DNA of 64,000 nt from an uncultured Anaerolineae bacterium (GTDB lineage Bacteria > Chloroflexota > Anaerolineae > Aggregatilineales > Phototrophicaceae): assembly GCA_938022205.1 (NCBI GenBank), contig CALIEB010000001.1, positions 248,001-312,000 of the forward strand, written 5' to 3'. The translations under genes were made by a program, and so were the position numbers. How positions within the stretch are numbered: the stretch's first letter is position 1; every line of letters starts with the position of its first letter. Positions 37,625 to 47,119 of the stretch are shown here, piece after piece. The notes beneath the pieces were generated by a model. It was given only the letters and a program-made list of their open reading frames with translations, was not told the DNA's origin and ran no database searches.

Positions 37625-38064
37625 GTACCACCTGCAGAGGTGTTGCCGGCAGGGAACTCCTCTTCAATGTCTTCGTACTGGATGGTAAAGCGTTCTTCCA
37701 TCATCTCGAACGACGCGGTGTCGAAGTCGCTGTAGCTGACTTGCTGAATCCAAGCGTTCTTGACCGTCCAACGGCGTGTTACCACGCCATCGTCAATCGC
37801 CACGATGACCACGTCGCGGCGCGGACGGTTGGTGTTGCTGCGCTCGGCGAGCGTCTCGCGCAGCCAAGCGTTAAGCGGCGCGTTCGGGTCACGCTGCACC
37901 ATCTTGGTAATGACAAACGGCGGACGCACACGGTTGCCCTCGCTGTCGCACTCGTAAGTTACCAAGCCCATCACCTTAAAAATGCCCGTCAGCGTCGCGC
38001 CGTTGATTTCAATGTGGAACTCATTCGCGACCAAACTATCAACAGTAAACGGTGTGCTTAACAT
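37603..38064 (-). CDS. Phage tail-tube-like protein (T4 gp19/Hcp/eCIS tube family), orphan
   Basis: 153 residues resembling the tail-tube family of contractile phage tails and extracellular contractile injection systems. It opens with EFHIEINGATLTGIFKVMGL, the common F-x-V-E-I-x-G-x-x-x-x-F-x-x-V-x-G-L pattern. It then has FVITKMVQRDPNAPLNAWL, matching the T-L-K-R/L-x-x-W element, and VTRRWTVKNAWIQQVSYSD, matching the W-x-x-x-x-A-W-P element. It ends near FTIQYEDIEEEF, the last tube strand. No sheath, baseplate, spike, LysM or tail terminator gene is within the window. The gene overlaps holB by 22 bases; AGGGAGG precedes the ATG. The family call rests on motif reading; an unrelated beta-barrel protein is the alternative. 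Confidence 0.7.
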   Translation of the reverse strand: MLSTPFTVDSLVANEFHIEINGATLTGIFKVMGLVTYECDSEGNRVRPPFVITKMVQRDPNAPLNAWLRETLAERSNTNRPRRDVVIVAIDDGVVTRRWTVKNAWIQQVSYSDFDTASFEMMEERFTIQYEDIEEEFPAGNTSAGGTWKTVNA

Positions 38065-38140
38065 GCTGCCGTGCCTCCCTGTGTTTGTCTAAAAAGTGCT
38101 ACACCAACATTAACATGATTTATGAGGGCGTGCAAGCGCG

Positions 38141-39529
38141 TTAGCGCGCTGTCAGGCGCATGGGCATGCCACCTTTAGGACGTAGCGTCACCAAAGCCTC
38201 CGGCACGGCAGGCTGCGCCGACGGGCGCGTTAGCACAAACCGCTGCATGATGCTGGCGAGAATAATCTTCGCCTCCATCATGGCAAAGCTGTTGCCAATG
38301 CAAACGCGCGGACCGCCGCCAAACGGCAAATAGGCATACCGTGTGATGTTCGGCTCGTTTTGCGCGTTGAAGCGTTCGGGGTCGAAGCGTTCGGGGTCAG
38401 CAAACCAGCGCGCGTCACGGTGGATAACGTAAGGAATGATGATGAAGTTCGTGCGCTTGGGGAAATCGTAGCCGGCAAAGGTCACGTCTTCAACCGCCTG
38501 CCGCGCAAAGCCCCACGCCGGCGGATACAAGCGCATCGCCTCTTTTAGCACCTGCTCGGTGTAGGTCAGCTGCGGCAGGTCTGCTAACGTCACGACACGC
38601 TTGCCCAGCACGCCGTCGACCTCATCGCGCAGCCTCTGAGCAATTTGCGGATGCTGCGTCAGCAAATACAGCGTCCATGTCAGCGCGTTGGCGGTGGTTT
38701 CATGTCCCGCCAAGAAGAGCGTCAACGCCTCGTCGCGCACTTGCTCGTCGGTCATGCGGTCACCACCCTCACCTTCCGCCAGCAGCAGCATCGACAGCAA
38801 GTCCCCCTTGTCTTCGCCGCTGGCACGCCGCTCCTTGATGATACCCATCGTAATGTCATGCAGCGTGTCAATCGACCAATACTTGCGCGCGCGCGCGGGC
38901 GTTGGCACCCAATCCGGCAAACGCACAATGATTTGCGACTCCTCAATAACGCTGTGTAGCAGCACTTCTAACGCCTTCGCCACCTTGTGGCGTTCGCCGC
39001 TCACGTCAGCATCAAACAGCGTCTTGGCAACAATGTAAAGCGTCAGGCGCATCATCTCGCGGGCGATGTCGCGCCGCTGCCCGTCCGCCCACTTCGCCAG
39101 CATGCGCTGCGTATACTCGCTCATCACGTCAGCGTAGGCTTGAATGCGTTTGGTGTGAAAGGCAGGCTGCGCGAGCTGACGCTGGCGTTTCCAAAAGTCA
39201 CCGTCGCTAACCAACAGCCCATTGCCCAAGTATTCACTTAAGGTTGACTTGTAAATCACCGCCTTGTAGAACTTGTGCGCCTGCTTGGTCAGCACCTGCT
39301 GCACGTCGTCAGGGTGGTTGACCTGAAAGATAAACCAGCGCGCCAGCTGAATGCGCACGAGGTCGCCATACTCGCGGGCGTTGCGCAGCAAGAAGTTCAG
39401 CGGGTCACGGCGATACATGAGCAAATGCCCGCCCAACCAGCCGACCGGTGGACTAGGGATGTTGTAAAGCGGGTCGGGCAGCGACTGTATGCGGCGGTCA
39501 TGTGCAAGGGATTGACTGGTCATTGACAT
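38141..39529 (-). CDS. Cytochrome P450 (first of two)
   Basis: A 462-residue soluble P450 monooxygenase. It has the I-helix AGHETTANALTW, the K-helix ExxR in KEAMRLYPPAWGFAR, the PERF motif DPERFNAQ, and the haem-Cys loop FGGGPRVCIGNSF. The start is uncertain between ATGs at 39529, 39523 and 39553; AAAGGA lies just before 39529 and an extended -10 sits 30 bases upstream. It shares long stretches with the second P450 (QPAFHTKRIQAYAD versus QPSFHTKRISAYAD), so they are paralogues. No reductase gene is adjacent. Fatty acid or terpenoid hydroxylation is possible but not shown. Confidence 0.95.
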   Translation of the reverse strand: MSMTSQSLAHDRRIQSLPDPLYNIPSPPVGWLGGHLLMYRRDPLNFLLRNAREYGDLVRIQLARWFIFQVNHPDDVQQVLTKQAHKFYKAVIYKSTLSEYLGNGLLVSDGDFWKRQRQLAQPAFHTKRIQAYADVMSEYTQRMLAKWADGQRRDIAREMMRLTLYIVAKTLFDADVSGERHKVAKALEVLLHSVIEESQIIVRLPDWVPTPARARKYWSIDTLHDITMGIIKERRASGEDKGDLLSMLLLAEGEGGDRMTDEQVRDEALTLFLAGHETTANALTWTLYLLTQHPQIAQRLRDEVDGVLGKRVVTLADLPQLTYTEQVLKEAMRLYPPAWGFARQAVEDVTFAGYDFPKRTNFIIIPYVIHRDARWFADPERFDPERFNAQNEPNITRYAYLPFGGGPRVCIGNSFAMMEAKIILASIMQRFVLTRPSAQPAVPEALVTLRPKGGMPMRLTAR

Positions 39530-39559
39530 TCCGTCCTTTCTTGGGTTAACCATGCCTCC

Positions 39560-39568
39560 ATTATAGCA
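39560..39568 (-). promoter_or_regulatory. Extended -10 promoter TGCTATAAT for P450 gene 1
   Basis: A perfect TGCTATAAT on the minus strand, 30 bases upstream of the ATG at 39529, in the 60-base gap after surE. No good -35 is seen. Confidence 0.6.
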
Positions 39569-39589
39569 AATAATTGAACGGAAATTTAA

Positions 39590-40345
39590 TTACAGTTCCA
39601 TGTCCCAACCCGACACGTCAGCAATCAGGCGGTGCGCTGTCATGTCCAAGTGGATAGGGGTCACGCTCACATAGCCGTGATGCACCGCCCACAAGTCCGT
39701 GCCGACTTCATCTAGAATGCCCGTCGGCGGTTCACCCTCAATGCGCACGCTGTCACCGTTGCGCACTAGCTTGTCCAAATAAATGCGCAGGCCCTGCCGC
39801 GTCACCCGTATGCCTTTGGGCGTGCCTGTGGGGATGTTGACGTTGAGAATGGTCAGCGGGGGCAGCCGACGCGCTAGCACGTAGCGCACGACAACCTGCG
39901 CCACGCGCGCCGCAGCGGCATAATCCGCCACATCCCCCGCGTCGCGCGATGCCAGCGAAAACGCTACCGCAGGCACAGCTTGCAGCGCGCCCTCTAGTGC
40001 CGCCGTCACCGTGCCGCTATAGGTCAGGTCTTGCGCCATGTTCTCGCCACGATTGATGCCCGAAACAATCAAGCGCGGCGGAAACGGACGCAACCCCATC
40101 GCGGTGAGGCTAATACAGTCAGCGGGAGAACCACCCACCGCCAGCGCGTTGATGCCATTAGCAAGGCGCGTTTCGCGCACGACAATATCTTGAAACAGCG
40201 TCTTCTTGTGTCCACAAGCACTCTGATTGGTGGCGGGCGCGACCACGTCGACCGCGCCAAAAGCCAGCATCGCCTCTGCGAGAGCCTGTAAGCCTGGCGC
40301 GTCTACGCCGTCGTCGTTCGTTACCAAGATGTGCGGTTCGACCAT
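39590..40345 (-). CDS. surE: 5'-nucleotidase SurE
   Basis: A 251-residue nucleoside monophosphate phosphatase/survival protein. It begins HILVTNDDGVDAPGL with the metal-binding Asp pair, has VVAPATNQSACGHK, GGSPADC and VSGINRGENMAQDLTYSGT, and ends with the usual swapped C-terminal region. Length and motifs match SurE throughout. It has its own extended -10 (TGCTAAAAT) 40 bases upstream. The P450 downstream has a separate promoter, so the two may not form an operon. Confidence 0.96.
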   Translation of the reverse strand: MVEPHILVTNDDGVDAPGLQALAEAMLAFGAVDVVAPATNQSACGHKKTLFQDIVVRETRLANGINALAVGGSPADCISLTAMGLRPFPPRLIVSGINRGENMAQDLTYSGTVTAALEGALQAVPAVAFSLASRDAGDVADYAAAARVAQVVVRYVLARRLPPLTILNVNIPTGTPKGIRVTRQGLRIYLDKLVRNGDSVRIEGEPPTGILDEVGTDLWAVHHGYVSVTPIHLDMTAHRLIADVSGWDMEL

Positions 40346-40385
40346 GCGCGTTTTTTAACCCCTTCCAAAAGAAATCAACCGATGA

Positions 40386-40394
40386 ATTTTAGCA
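40386..40394 (-). promoter_or_regulatory. Extended -10 promoter TGCTAAAAT for surE
   Basis: TGCTAAAAT on the minus strand, 40 bases upstream of the surE ATG, in the divergent region shared with the ParB-fold gene. Confidence 0.5.
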
Positions 40395-40433
40395 CAATTC
40401 CCCACCTGTTTAACCATGATTTCTGCTATCATG

Positions 40434-40442
40434 TTAGGGACA
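40434..40442 (+). promoter_or_regulatory. Extended -10 promoter TGCTATCAT for the ParB-fold gene
   Basis: TGC plus TATCAT, 31 bases upstream of the ATG at 40474, with no clear -35. It pairs divergently with the surE promoter 40 bases away. Confidence 0.5.
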
Positions 40443-40473
40443 ATGGCACGGCAGTTACACGAAGGAACGACCC

Positions 40474-41478
40474 ATGTCAGAAGATGCAAATTTCAGAGCG
40501 AATTATCTCGAAGGCATCAACAAGTTTAACGGCGCGCGCGCCCAACGGTTCTGGCGCGAGCTCGCATCGTTGCTGCGCGGGCAATCGACCGAACTCCTGA
40601 GCTTTGAAGACATCCGTGCCCGTTTGCGCCTGCGCGCCGAAAGCTATCGCGGGCTGCAAGACATCGAAGTTGCCAAAATCGTTGGCAGCGTGGGACGCTA
40701 TAACGACTTTACGCGCGATTTTTTGCCGCGCAGCAACGAAATGCGCGAGCGTTGGTCAAGGGTTTACGCCAGCATGAACAGCATGGTTGGCGTGCCGCCC
40801 ATCGAAGTGTACAAAGTAGGCGACGTGTATTTCGTGCGCGACGGCAACCATCGCGTCAGCGTGGCACGTCAGTTGGGCGCGGAGACCATTCAAGCGCATG
40901 TCACCGAGCTGCCGACCAGCTTTAACATCGACAGCACCATCACCGAAAAAGACCTCGACGAGCTGACGGACTACGCCGCTTTTCTCGACGAAACGGGCTT
41001 GTCGCTCACGCGCCCACACCACCAATCGCTCAAGCTCTCCGAACCGTCGCGTTATCCCGAGCTGCTCGGGCACATTCACCTGCACGCGCAAGTGCTGGAA
41101 CATCAGCGCGGCATGCCTGTCACGCTGCAAGAGGCAGCTAGCCACTGGTACGACACGCTCTATCGTCCGGCGTTGACGCTGATTCGCAAGTACAACATCG
41201 TCGATGCCATCAAGGACAGCGAGCGCACCGAAGCCGACGTGTTCTTATGGATGGTCGACCACCTGCGCGAGGCACGCCGCCAGCTGGGGGAGGAGACCAA
41301 CACGCGCACATTTAGCCACGCGCTGGTCGACTATCTCACCGAGAAAAAGCTGCCTATTCCACCAGAGCTTCTGCAAGAAGACGATGACAGCGTGATGCTG
41401 ACACGCACCCAAGTGTTGCGCGCTGTTCAGCACCACCAAGACCAAAACGAGGAAACGCCGCCCGAAAGCGGTGGCTAA
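40474..41478 (+). CDS. ParB/Srx-fold (DUF4032-like) protein of unknown role
   Basis: 334 residues. The central segment (about 108-145: PPIEVYKVGDVYFVRDGNHR, then VSVARQLGAETI) is a ParB/sulfiredoxin-type nuclease-fold core with a conserved D-G-N-H-R. The N-terminal 100 residues are helical and Arg-rich. The C-terminal part (about 210-320) is helical and charged, without a helix-turn-helix I can recognise. The family is common in Chloroflexota and Actinobacteria as DUF4032-type proteins, with no settled function. AAGGAA precedes the ATG. Its stop overlaps that of the S1-domain gene on the other strand (CTAA, 41475-41478). Confidence 0.8.
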   Translation: MSEDANFRANYLEGINKFNGARAQRFWRELASLLRGQSTELLSFEDIRARLRLRAESYRGLQDIEVAKIVGSVGRYNDFTRDFLPRSNEMRERWSRVYASMNSMVGVPPIEVYKVGDVYFVRDGNHRVSVARQLGAETIQAHVTELPTSFNIDSTITEKDLDELTDYAAFLDETGLSLTRPHHQSLKLSEPSRYPELLGHIHLHAQVLEHQRGMPVTLQEAASHWYDTLYRPALTLIRKYNIVDAIKDSERTEADVFLWMVDHLREARRQLGEETNTRTFSHALVDYLTEKKLPIPPELLQEDDDSVMLTRTQVLRAVQHHQDQNEETPPESGG

Positions 41479-42668
41479 GCCCCCCCTTCGGCGGGCGGTG
41501 TATCTTCAGCGGGGGACGACGTGCTGGCGGCGGAGGACGTGCCGCCCTTGTCGCCCTCGCTCACCTCTGTACCCCAACGCTGCGTAAAGCCAACGCGACG
41601 CTTGTCCGCTTCAAGGTGGCTAATGCGCAACGACAAACGGTCACCCTTTTGCACATAGCTGTAAGGCTCTTTCAGCGACCCATCGCCCATCTCGCTGAGA
41701 TGCAGCAAGCCCTCTAGCCCATCGTCCAACGCCACGAACGCGCCAAAGTCGACCACGTTGGTGACCATGCCCTCAACAAGCTGCCCTTCGTGGTACTTCT
41801 CGGCGGCGTTCTCCCAGGGGTCGCTTAACAGCCGCTTGCGACTAAGTGCGATGCGGTTGGTCTCGCGGTCAAGACTGAGGATGTACACCTGAATTTTGTC
41901 GCCGACACGCAGCACGTCGCGGGGGTGGTCAACGCGATGCCACGCCAGCTCAGACACGTGAATTAGCCCGTCCGCGCCGCCAATGTTGACAAACGCGCCA
42001 AAGTCGCGCAGCCCCGTCACCAAGCCTTCGACGCGGTCGCCCTCTTGCAGACTCTCAAGCAAGCGCGCCTTTTGCCTCTGGCGTGACTCTTTTTGTGCCT
42101 CGCGCTCGCTAAAAATCAAGCGACGGCGGTCTTGGTCAACCTCAATCACCTTCACTTCCAGCGACTTGCCAATCAGCTCGTTCAACACTTCGCGGCGTTC
42201 GGGGTTGAACGTGGCGGACATGAGATGCGAACTAGGGATAAAGCCCTCGAGACGATTCCAACTCACCAAAATACCACCGCGATTGAAGCCCTTAACACGC
42301 ACCCAAACAGGCACTTCCGCTTCTTTCAGACGCGCCGCCTCTTCCCAATCGTAACGCTGCATGCCCATGTTAATCGACACGACAAGGCTGTTGTCCGTGT
42401 CCGAAGTTGCTAGCACAAAAACAGGGATGGACTGCCCTTCCTTAAGCGACTGCCGCAGCGCGTCATCCATGCGCTGGATGTCTTCATATTTAACAACACC
42501 ATCTTGTTTTGTCCCCAAATCCACGATAATCTCGCGCTCGGCGATATGCAAGATGGTAGCTTGCCGTATCTCGCCCCGCTTGGGTGATGAGAACGACAAC
42601 GAGGACTCCAACATGCTAGCGAAGTCTTCGTTCATCTCTTGGTTATGTTCTATCTCATCGTTCTTCAT
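41475..42668 (-). CDS. rpsA: S1-domain RNA-binding protein, ribosomal protein S1-like
   Basis: 397 residues with four S1 OB domains, at about 32-100, 118-188, 208-278 and 294-365. The third and fourth carry the clearest signatures (GLRDFGAFVNIGGADGLIHV and NVVDFGAFVALDDGLEGLLH). A Ser/Thr/Pro/Glu-rich tail follows. It should bind mRNA at the small ribosomal subunit, as the short four-domain S1 proteins of Gram-positive-like lineages do. The start is the ATG at 42668; an ATG at 42635 with AAGAG directly before it is a weaker alternative. TGTTATAAT lies upstream. Confidence 0.92.
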   Translation of the reverse strand: MKNDEIEHNQEMNEDFASMLESSLSFSSPKRGEIRQATILHIAEREIIVDLGTKQDGVVKYEDIQRMDDALRQSLKEGQSIPVFVLATSDTDNSLVVSINMGMQRYDWEEAARLKEAEVPVWVRVKGFNRGGILVSWNRLEGFIPSSHLMSATFNPERREVLNELIGKSLEVKVIEVDQDRRRLIFSEREAQKESRQRQKARLLESLQEGDRVEGLVTGLRDFGAFVNIGGADGLIHVSELAWHRVDHPRDVLRVGDKIQVYILSLDRETNRIALSRKRLLSDPWENAAEKYHEGQLVEGMVTNVVDFGAFVALDDGLEGLLHLSEMGDGSLKEPYSYVQKGDRLSLRISHLEADKRRVGFTQRWGTEVSEGDKGGTSSAASTSSPAEDTPPAEGGA

Positions 42669-42773
42669 GCTCTTGTCAACGCGCCCGCAAAGCGGCTAAT
42701 TTTGCAGCGACGCGAAGCTCCTTTCGTGAAAATGTGGATTACTATCTGAATTGGATACCATTAGCCTACGAGG

Positions 42774-42782
42774 ATTATAACA
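42774..42782 (-). promoter_or_regulatory. Extended -10 promoter TGTTATAAT for the S1-like gene
   Basis: TGT plus a perfect TATAAT on the minus strand, 105 bases upstream of the ATG at 42668 and after the phosphoribosyltransferase stop. It would give a leader of about 100 bases. Confidence 0.5.
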
Positions 42783-42810
42783 AAAGATTGCCACTTGTGC
42801 TTTAAGTTCG

Positions 42811-43341
42811 TTAATTAATTTCAGGAGTTGGGTCGAACTCACCGACACGATACATGCCGCGGTCAACCTCCCAAGGGTAGACAATATAGGCATCCGTCAC
42901 CTCGCCGTAGTAGTCCGGCTTGACCTTTGTAAAGAGCGAGCGATAGGGATTATAGTGCAGCACACAGGTGAAAGCGGTGCCGCCCGCCGCTAGCACGCGC
43001 TCCTTGACGCTGGTGCTGGTGCGCCCACTGCCCCACACGTCGTCGACAATCAACGTCTTGCGCCCTGCCAGCAATTCGCTGTCGGGAAACTGCAAAAATG
43101 ACGGAAACGCCATCAGCCCGCTTTCTTCGACCGCCGGGAAGTTAACGGCAGCTGTCAGCATATGGGTGATGTTCAGCGGCTCCGCTAGCAACCCGCCGGG
43201 AATGACACCGCCGCGCGTAATCATGACCATTGCCCCGAACGGGCGCAGGACTTGCAGCTGCGGCAGCAAGTTATCAATTAATTTGTCGACATCCGCCCAC
43301 GTTAGCACTTTGTGGCGCATAGGCTGTTGATTTGGCTTCAT
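42811..43341 (-). CDS. Phosphoribosyltransferase domain protein (xanthine/guanine PRT-like)
   Basis: 176 residues of a type I PRT fold. The PRPP-binding loop is KTLIVDDVWGSGRTST, and MVMITRGGVIPGGLLAEPL is the upstream loop, as in XGPRT/Gpt-like proteins. It likely salvages a purine base with PRPP, but substrate residues cannot be read with certainty. The ATG at 43341 has TAGGG upstream and is preferred over a GTG at 43350. TATAAT occurs on the minus strand at 43383-43378, 37 bases upstream. Confidence 0.9.
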   Translation of the reverse strand: MKPNQQPMRHKVLTWADVDKLIDNLLPQLQVLRPFGAMVMITRGGVIPGGLLAEPLNITHMLTAAVNFPAVEESGLMAFPSFLQFPDSELLAGRKTLIVDDVWGSGRTSTSVKERVLAAGGTAFTCVLHYNPYRSLFTKVKPDYYGEVTDAYIVYPWEVDRGMYRVGEFDPTPEIN

Positions 43342-43423
43342 TGTTCGCACACCCTACTTATGAGTAAAAGATGTCTCATTATAACGCCGAAAAACAAAAA
43401 GCCCCAACCCTTTCGGCTTGCCA

Positions 43424-43452
43424 TTGTGGCAAAGACAGCGCGCTGCTATAAT
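43424..43452 (+). promoter_or_regulatory. rpsO promoter TTGTGG-17-TATAAT with extended -10
   Basis: -35 TTGTGG (43424-43429), a 17-base spacer, then TGC and a perfect TATAAT (43447-43452), 75 bases upstream of rpsO. A second possible extended -10, TGCTATACA, lies at 43483-43491, 36 bases upstream. Confidence 0.65.
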
Positions 43453-43527
43453 GGCGGCGTTAACGAAAAAGACCGCTGCGTTTGCTATACAATGCGGCTG
43501 GCGACATCACACAAAGGATAAAACCGT

Positions 43528-43797
43528 ATGGCACTGGCAAAAGACAAGAAGCAAGACATTATCAAGGAATTCGCTCGCTTCGAAGGCGACACCGGCTCTC
43601 CTGAGGTACAAATTGCGCTGCTGACAGAACGCATCAACCAGCTGACCGAGCATCTGCGCGTCAACAAGCACGACCAACACTCGCGTCGCGGTTTGCTCAA
43701 GTTGGTGGGCAAACGCCGCAGCCACCTCAAGTACATTAGCAAGAAGAAGCCCGAAGTCTACCGTGAGCTGATTGCCCGTTTGGGGCTGCGCCGCTAA
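43528..43797 (+). CDS. rpsO: 30S ribosomal protein S15
   Basis: 89 residues, exactly the usual length. It binds the central domain of 16S rRNA early in small-subunit assembly. It has the conserved [20 protein letters not shown] and the [15 protein letters not shown] motif with the rRNA-contacting His/Asp region DQHSRRG. The long leader between the promoter and ATG could hold an S15 autoregulatory site, but I cannot confirm a fold. It ends at a strong terminator before pnp, the common rpsO-pnp order. Confidence 0.98.
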   Translation: MALAKDKKQDIIKEFARFEGDTGSPEVQIALLTERINQLTEHLRVNKHDQHSRRGLLKLVGKRRSHLKYISKKKPEVYRELIARLGLRR

Positions 43798-43818
43798 CGC
43801 TTGCTTTTGCTATTCAGA

Positions 43819-43849
43819 AGGCGCGCAGCCTCTCTTGCGCGCCTTTTTT
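43819..43849 (+). terminator. Rho-independent terminator between rpsO and pnp
   Basis: AGGCGCGC (43819-43826) pairs with GCGCGCCT (43837-43844) around a ten-base loop, followed by TTTTT. Confidence 0.88.
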
Positions 43850-44060
43850 AACCTTTCCTCGCTGCTACGCTTGTCCGCAGCCAGCCTCTCGCCTTGTTTT
43901 TAACCTATCCCCTTAGCGGTTTTTGTGTACAATACAGATGGGACGCTCTCCATCGCTAGGTTTTGCGACAGCAGGTCATAGCATCCTGTGGGTTGCTGTG
44001 GCAATACCTGACAGTGGCGAGCGTAACCGCTTAAATCAACGTCATTACCTAAGGAGCAGT

Positions 44061-46292
44061 ATGGTTACGCTAGAAAGACAAATACACCGCGTCGTAGGAC
44101 GCATGGGCGATGCTGACCTCATTCTTGAGACGGGGCTGCTCGCAGAACAGGCTGGTGGTGCGGTCACGGCACGCTGGGGTGACACGATGGTGCTTTGCAC
44201 CGCCACAATGAGCCGAACCGCCCGCGAAGGGCAGGACTTTTTCCCGCTTTCGGTGGAATACGAAGAGCGGCTCTACGCGGCGGGGCGCATTCCGGGCAGC
44301 TTCATGCGCCGCGAAGGTCGCCCCAGCGAGCGCGCCATCCTCACCAGCCGCCTGATTGACCGCACACTGCGCCCGCTGTTCGACAAGGACATCCTCAACG
44401 AGGTGCAGATTATCCTGCTCTCGCTCTCCAGCGACGGACAACACAGCGTGGACATGCTGGGCATTCTTGCCGCCAGCACCGCGCTGATGATTTCCGACAT
44501 TCCTTGGAACGGCGGCGTGGCGGGAACGCGCATCGGACTGCTAGACGGCAAGTTCATCGTGAACCCCATTGCCGACCAAATCGAGCAAAGCACGCTGGAT
44601 TTGCGCGTGTCGGGCACCAAAGATGCCATCAACATGGTGGAATGCGCCGCCAACGAAGTCGACGAAGCCACCATGCTAAGCGCGCTTAAGCTGGCGCACG
44701 AGACCATTGGCGGGTTGATTGACTTGCAAATGGAGCTAGTGGCAAAGGCAGCAAAAGAAAAAGCTCCGGTCATCACCGCGCCTTATGACGAGGCACTGTT
44801 CGCCGAAGTGCGAGCGCGCTGCCTGCCGGAAATCAAACAGATTGTGGCGGAGATGACCGCCCGTGACGACCGCAACGAGGCAATGGAGGTGCTGCGCGAG
44901 ACGGTGCGCAGCGAATACGAGGCGCGCAACGCCGAGCTACCAGAAGACCAGCAGGTCAATCTCAAGCTGGTCAAAGAGGCGGTGAACGCCACGCTCAAAG
45001 AGGAGGTGCGCCGTCGCATTGTCGAAGACGGCATCCGCCCCGACGGACGCGACTACACGACCATCCGCCCGCTTTCGGCGCAGGTGGGCATCATCCCGCG
45101 CGTGCATGGCTCAGGCTTGTTCCAACGCGGGCAAACGCAGGTTTTGACGCTGGCGACCATCGGCACGCCGCGCGACTCCCAGCTGCTCGACGGGCTGGAG
45201 CTTGAGGACGAAAAACGCTACATGCATCACTACAACTTCCCGCCCTATTCGACAGGCGAGGCATACCCATTGCGCGGTGTGAAACGCCGCGAGGTCGGGC
45301 ACGGCGCGCTGGCGGAAAACGCGCTGCTAGCGATGATTCCCGACGAAGAGACCTTCCCCTACACCATTCGCCTTGTCAGCGAGGTGATGAGTTCCAACGG
45401 CAGCACGTCAATGGCGAGCGTTTGCGGCAGCACGCTGGCGTTGATGGACGCGGGTGTGCCGATTAAACGCCCGGTGGCAGGCATCGCAATGGGCTTAATC
45501 AAAGAGGGCGACAAGGTGGCGGTGCTGACGGACATTCAAGGCATGGAAGACCATTTTGGCGACATGGACTTCAAGGTAGCAGGCACTGAGCGCGGCATCA
45601 CCGCCTTGCAGATGGACATTAAAATTAGCGGCGTGACCGACGAGGTGATGGCGCGCGCGCTCGAGCAAGCGCGTGTGGCGCGCCTGCAAATCCTCGAGGT
45701 CATCAAAGCCGCGCTGCCCGCACCGCGCCGCGAGCTAAATCCCAACGCGCCGCGCATGATTACCTACAAGATTGACCCCGAGAAAATTGGCGCGGTGATT
45801 GGTCCGGGCGGCAAGACCGTGCGCAGCATCCAAGACCAGTGCAAGGTCAAAATCGACATTTCCGAAGAGGGCGTGGTCTTCATCGCCGGGCAGGATGCCG
45901 CCTCTGCTGAACGGGCGTTAGAGCGCGTGCGCGCCATCACGGATGACATTGAGCTTGGGCAAATCTTCACCGGACGCATTACCCGTGTGGAAACCTATGG
46001 CGTGTTCGTCGAGTTTATGCCCAACAAAGAGGGGCTTGTTCACGTGTCGCAGCTAGCACAGCACCGCATCGAGAACGTTGCGGACGAGTTCAAGCTCAAC
46101 GACGAAATTATGGTGATGGTGGTGGACATTGACCCGAGCGGTCGCGTGCGCCTGAGCCGCCAAGCGGTGCTTGAAGGTTGGACGGTCGAAGAAGCGCGCG
46201 CGCGCGACGGTGGCACACGCAGCGGTGGCGGTCGTCCCAATCGCGGCGGCAACGAGCGCGGCGGTGGTGGTGGCGGTCGTCCGCGTCGCTAA
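44061..46292 (+). CDS. pnp: Polyribonucleotide nucleotidyltransferase (PNPase)
   Basis: 743 residues, a 3'-5' phosphorolytic exoribonuclease and degradosome component. The first RNase PH domain starts at residue 12 ([32 protein letters not shown]). An all-helical middle follows, then the second RNase PH domain (about 325-545: [35 protein letters not shown]). A KH domain lies at about 565-625 with [16 protein letters not shown], and S1 at about 633-705. It ends in a Gly/Arg-rich tail (about 712-743) that probably adds RNA affinity. The ATG at 44061 follows AAGGAG and fits the family start; the frame is open further upstream but not homologous. TACAAT at 43928-43933 is a possible -10. Confidence 0.97.
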   Translation: MVTLERQIHRVVGRMGDADLILETGLLAEQAGGAVTARWGDTMVLCTATMSRTAREGQDFFPLSVEYEERLYAAGRIPGSFMRREGRPSERAILTSRLIDRTLRPLFDKDILNEVQIILLSLSSDGQHSVDMLGILAASTALMISDIPWNGGVAGTRIGLLDGKFIVNPIADQIEQSTLDLRVSGTKDAINMVECAANEVDEATMLSALKLAHETIGGLIDLQMELVAKAAKEKAPVITAPYDEALFAEVRARCLPEIKQIVAEMTARDDRNEAMEVLRETVRSEYEARNAELPEDQQVNLKLVKEAVNATLKEEVRRRIVEDGIRPDGRDYTTIRPLSAQVGIIPRVHGSGLFQRGQTQVLTLATIGTPRDSQLLDGLELEDEKRYMHHYNFPPYSTGEAYPLRGVKRREVGHGALAENALLAMIPDEETFPYTIRLVSEVMSSNGSTSMASVCGSTLALMDAGVPIKRPVAGIAMGLIKEGDKVAVLTDIQGMEDHFGDMDFKVAGTERGITALQMDIKISGVTDEVMARALEQARVARLQILEVIKAALPAPRRELNPNAPRMITYKIDPEKIGAVIGPGGKTVRSIQDQCKVKIDISEEGVVFIAGQDAASAERALERVRAITDDIELGQIFTGRITRVETYGVFVEFMPNKEGLVHVSQLAQHRIENVADEFKLNDEIMVMVVDIDPSGRVRLSRQAVLEGWTVEEARARDGGTRSGGGRPNRGGNERGGGGGGRPRR

Positions 46293-46300
46293 GCTGCGCC

Positions 46301-47116
46301 ATGCAGTCCGCACATCTCGAACACTTGCTCAAGCAGCTTCCCCCCAGCGCGTCTACGCTGCGCCTGCTTGACGTAGGCGGCAGGTTGGGCGTGCTACTGC
46401 ATGCGGCACGCCCCGACATTGCGCCGTTCACCGCTTCGCTGCGCATTGCGGACTGGGACGACGAAGCATCTGGCTACGACGCGATTGTCGCCTATGACCA
46501 TTTGCCCGACGCGGCGTTCTTAACGGCATGTTGGACGCGCTTGCGAGCCGGCGGGCGGTTGGTGGTGCTTAATCCGCACACGCCGTTCGCCGTCGCGCAC
46601 GGACAAGCGTTGGAGCAAGCGGGCTTCGTGCGCGTGCTGGTCGAAAGCACGGCAGGCGGCGGTGTGCTGCTGCGCGGCGAACGCCCGCACACCACCCAAG
46701 ACACGCTGTCGCGCGTGCAAGTCGCCAGCGCGCGCGAGGCGGACGCGCTGACTTTTGCCACTTACAGCGGGCGATTTGTCCATGTGCTAGTTCAACAAAC
46801 GCCCAACAAGCCCGTGTGGCGCATGACCGCCGACGACGTGCTAACGTGGCAGGCGGTAACGCTCGAGGCGTTGCCCCCGCGCTTGCTCGGCTTCAGCAGC
46901 CTGCCGAAAGCGGTGGCGTTCATGCAAGCGGCAGTGCTGCGCGGCTGGGTACAGGGCGTGAACAAGGTCGCCAAATTTCGCAAGGACGCGCTGTTAGCCG
47001 CCCTCAACGGCGCGGCAGACATCGCGCTCAACCCCGCGCCCGATGATACCACCTTCGCACAGGCGGCGGGCTGGCTGCCGCTTGACCCGACATACGCCGA
47101 GCAGCCCGACGAGTAG
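46301..47116 (+). CDS. Degenerate SAM-methyltransferase-like protein
   Basis: 271 residues. The first half resembles a class I methyltransferase: LRLLDVGGRLGVLLH in place of motif I, YDAIVAYDHLPDAAFL and RLRAGGRLVVLNPH as in post-motif strands. However, motif I is short (GGRLG) and the usual acidic residue after beta-2 is not clear. The last 100 residues (GFSSLPKAVAFMQAAVLRG, VNKVAKFRKDALLAAL) are unlike a methyltransferase core and may bind a substrate. It begins eight bases after pnp, so it is probably co-transcribed. Function is not assignable. Confidence 0.7.
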   Translation: MQSAHLEHLLKQLPPSASTLRLLDVGGRLGVLLHAARPDIAPFTASLRIADWDDEASGYDAIVAYDHLPDAAFLTACWTRLRAGGRLVVLNPHTPFAVAHGQALEQAGFVRVLVESTAGGGVLLRGERPHTTQDTLSRVQVASAREADALTFATYSGRFVHVLVQQTPNKPVWRMTADDVLTWQAVTLEALPPRLLGFSSLPKAVAFMQAAVLRGWVQGVNKVAKFRKDALLAALNGAADIALNPAPDDTTFAQAAGWLPLDPTYAEQPDE

Positions 47117-47119
47117 CGC

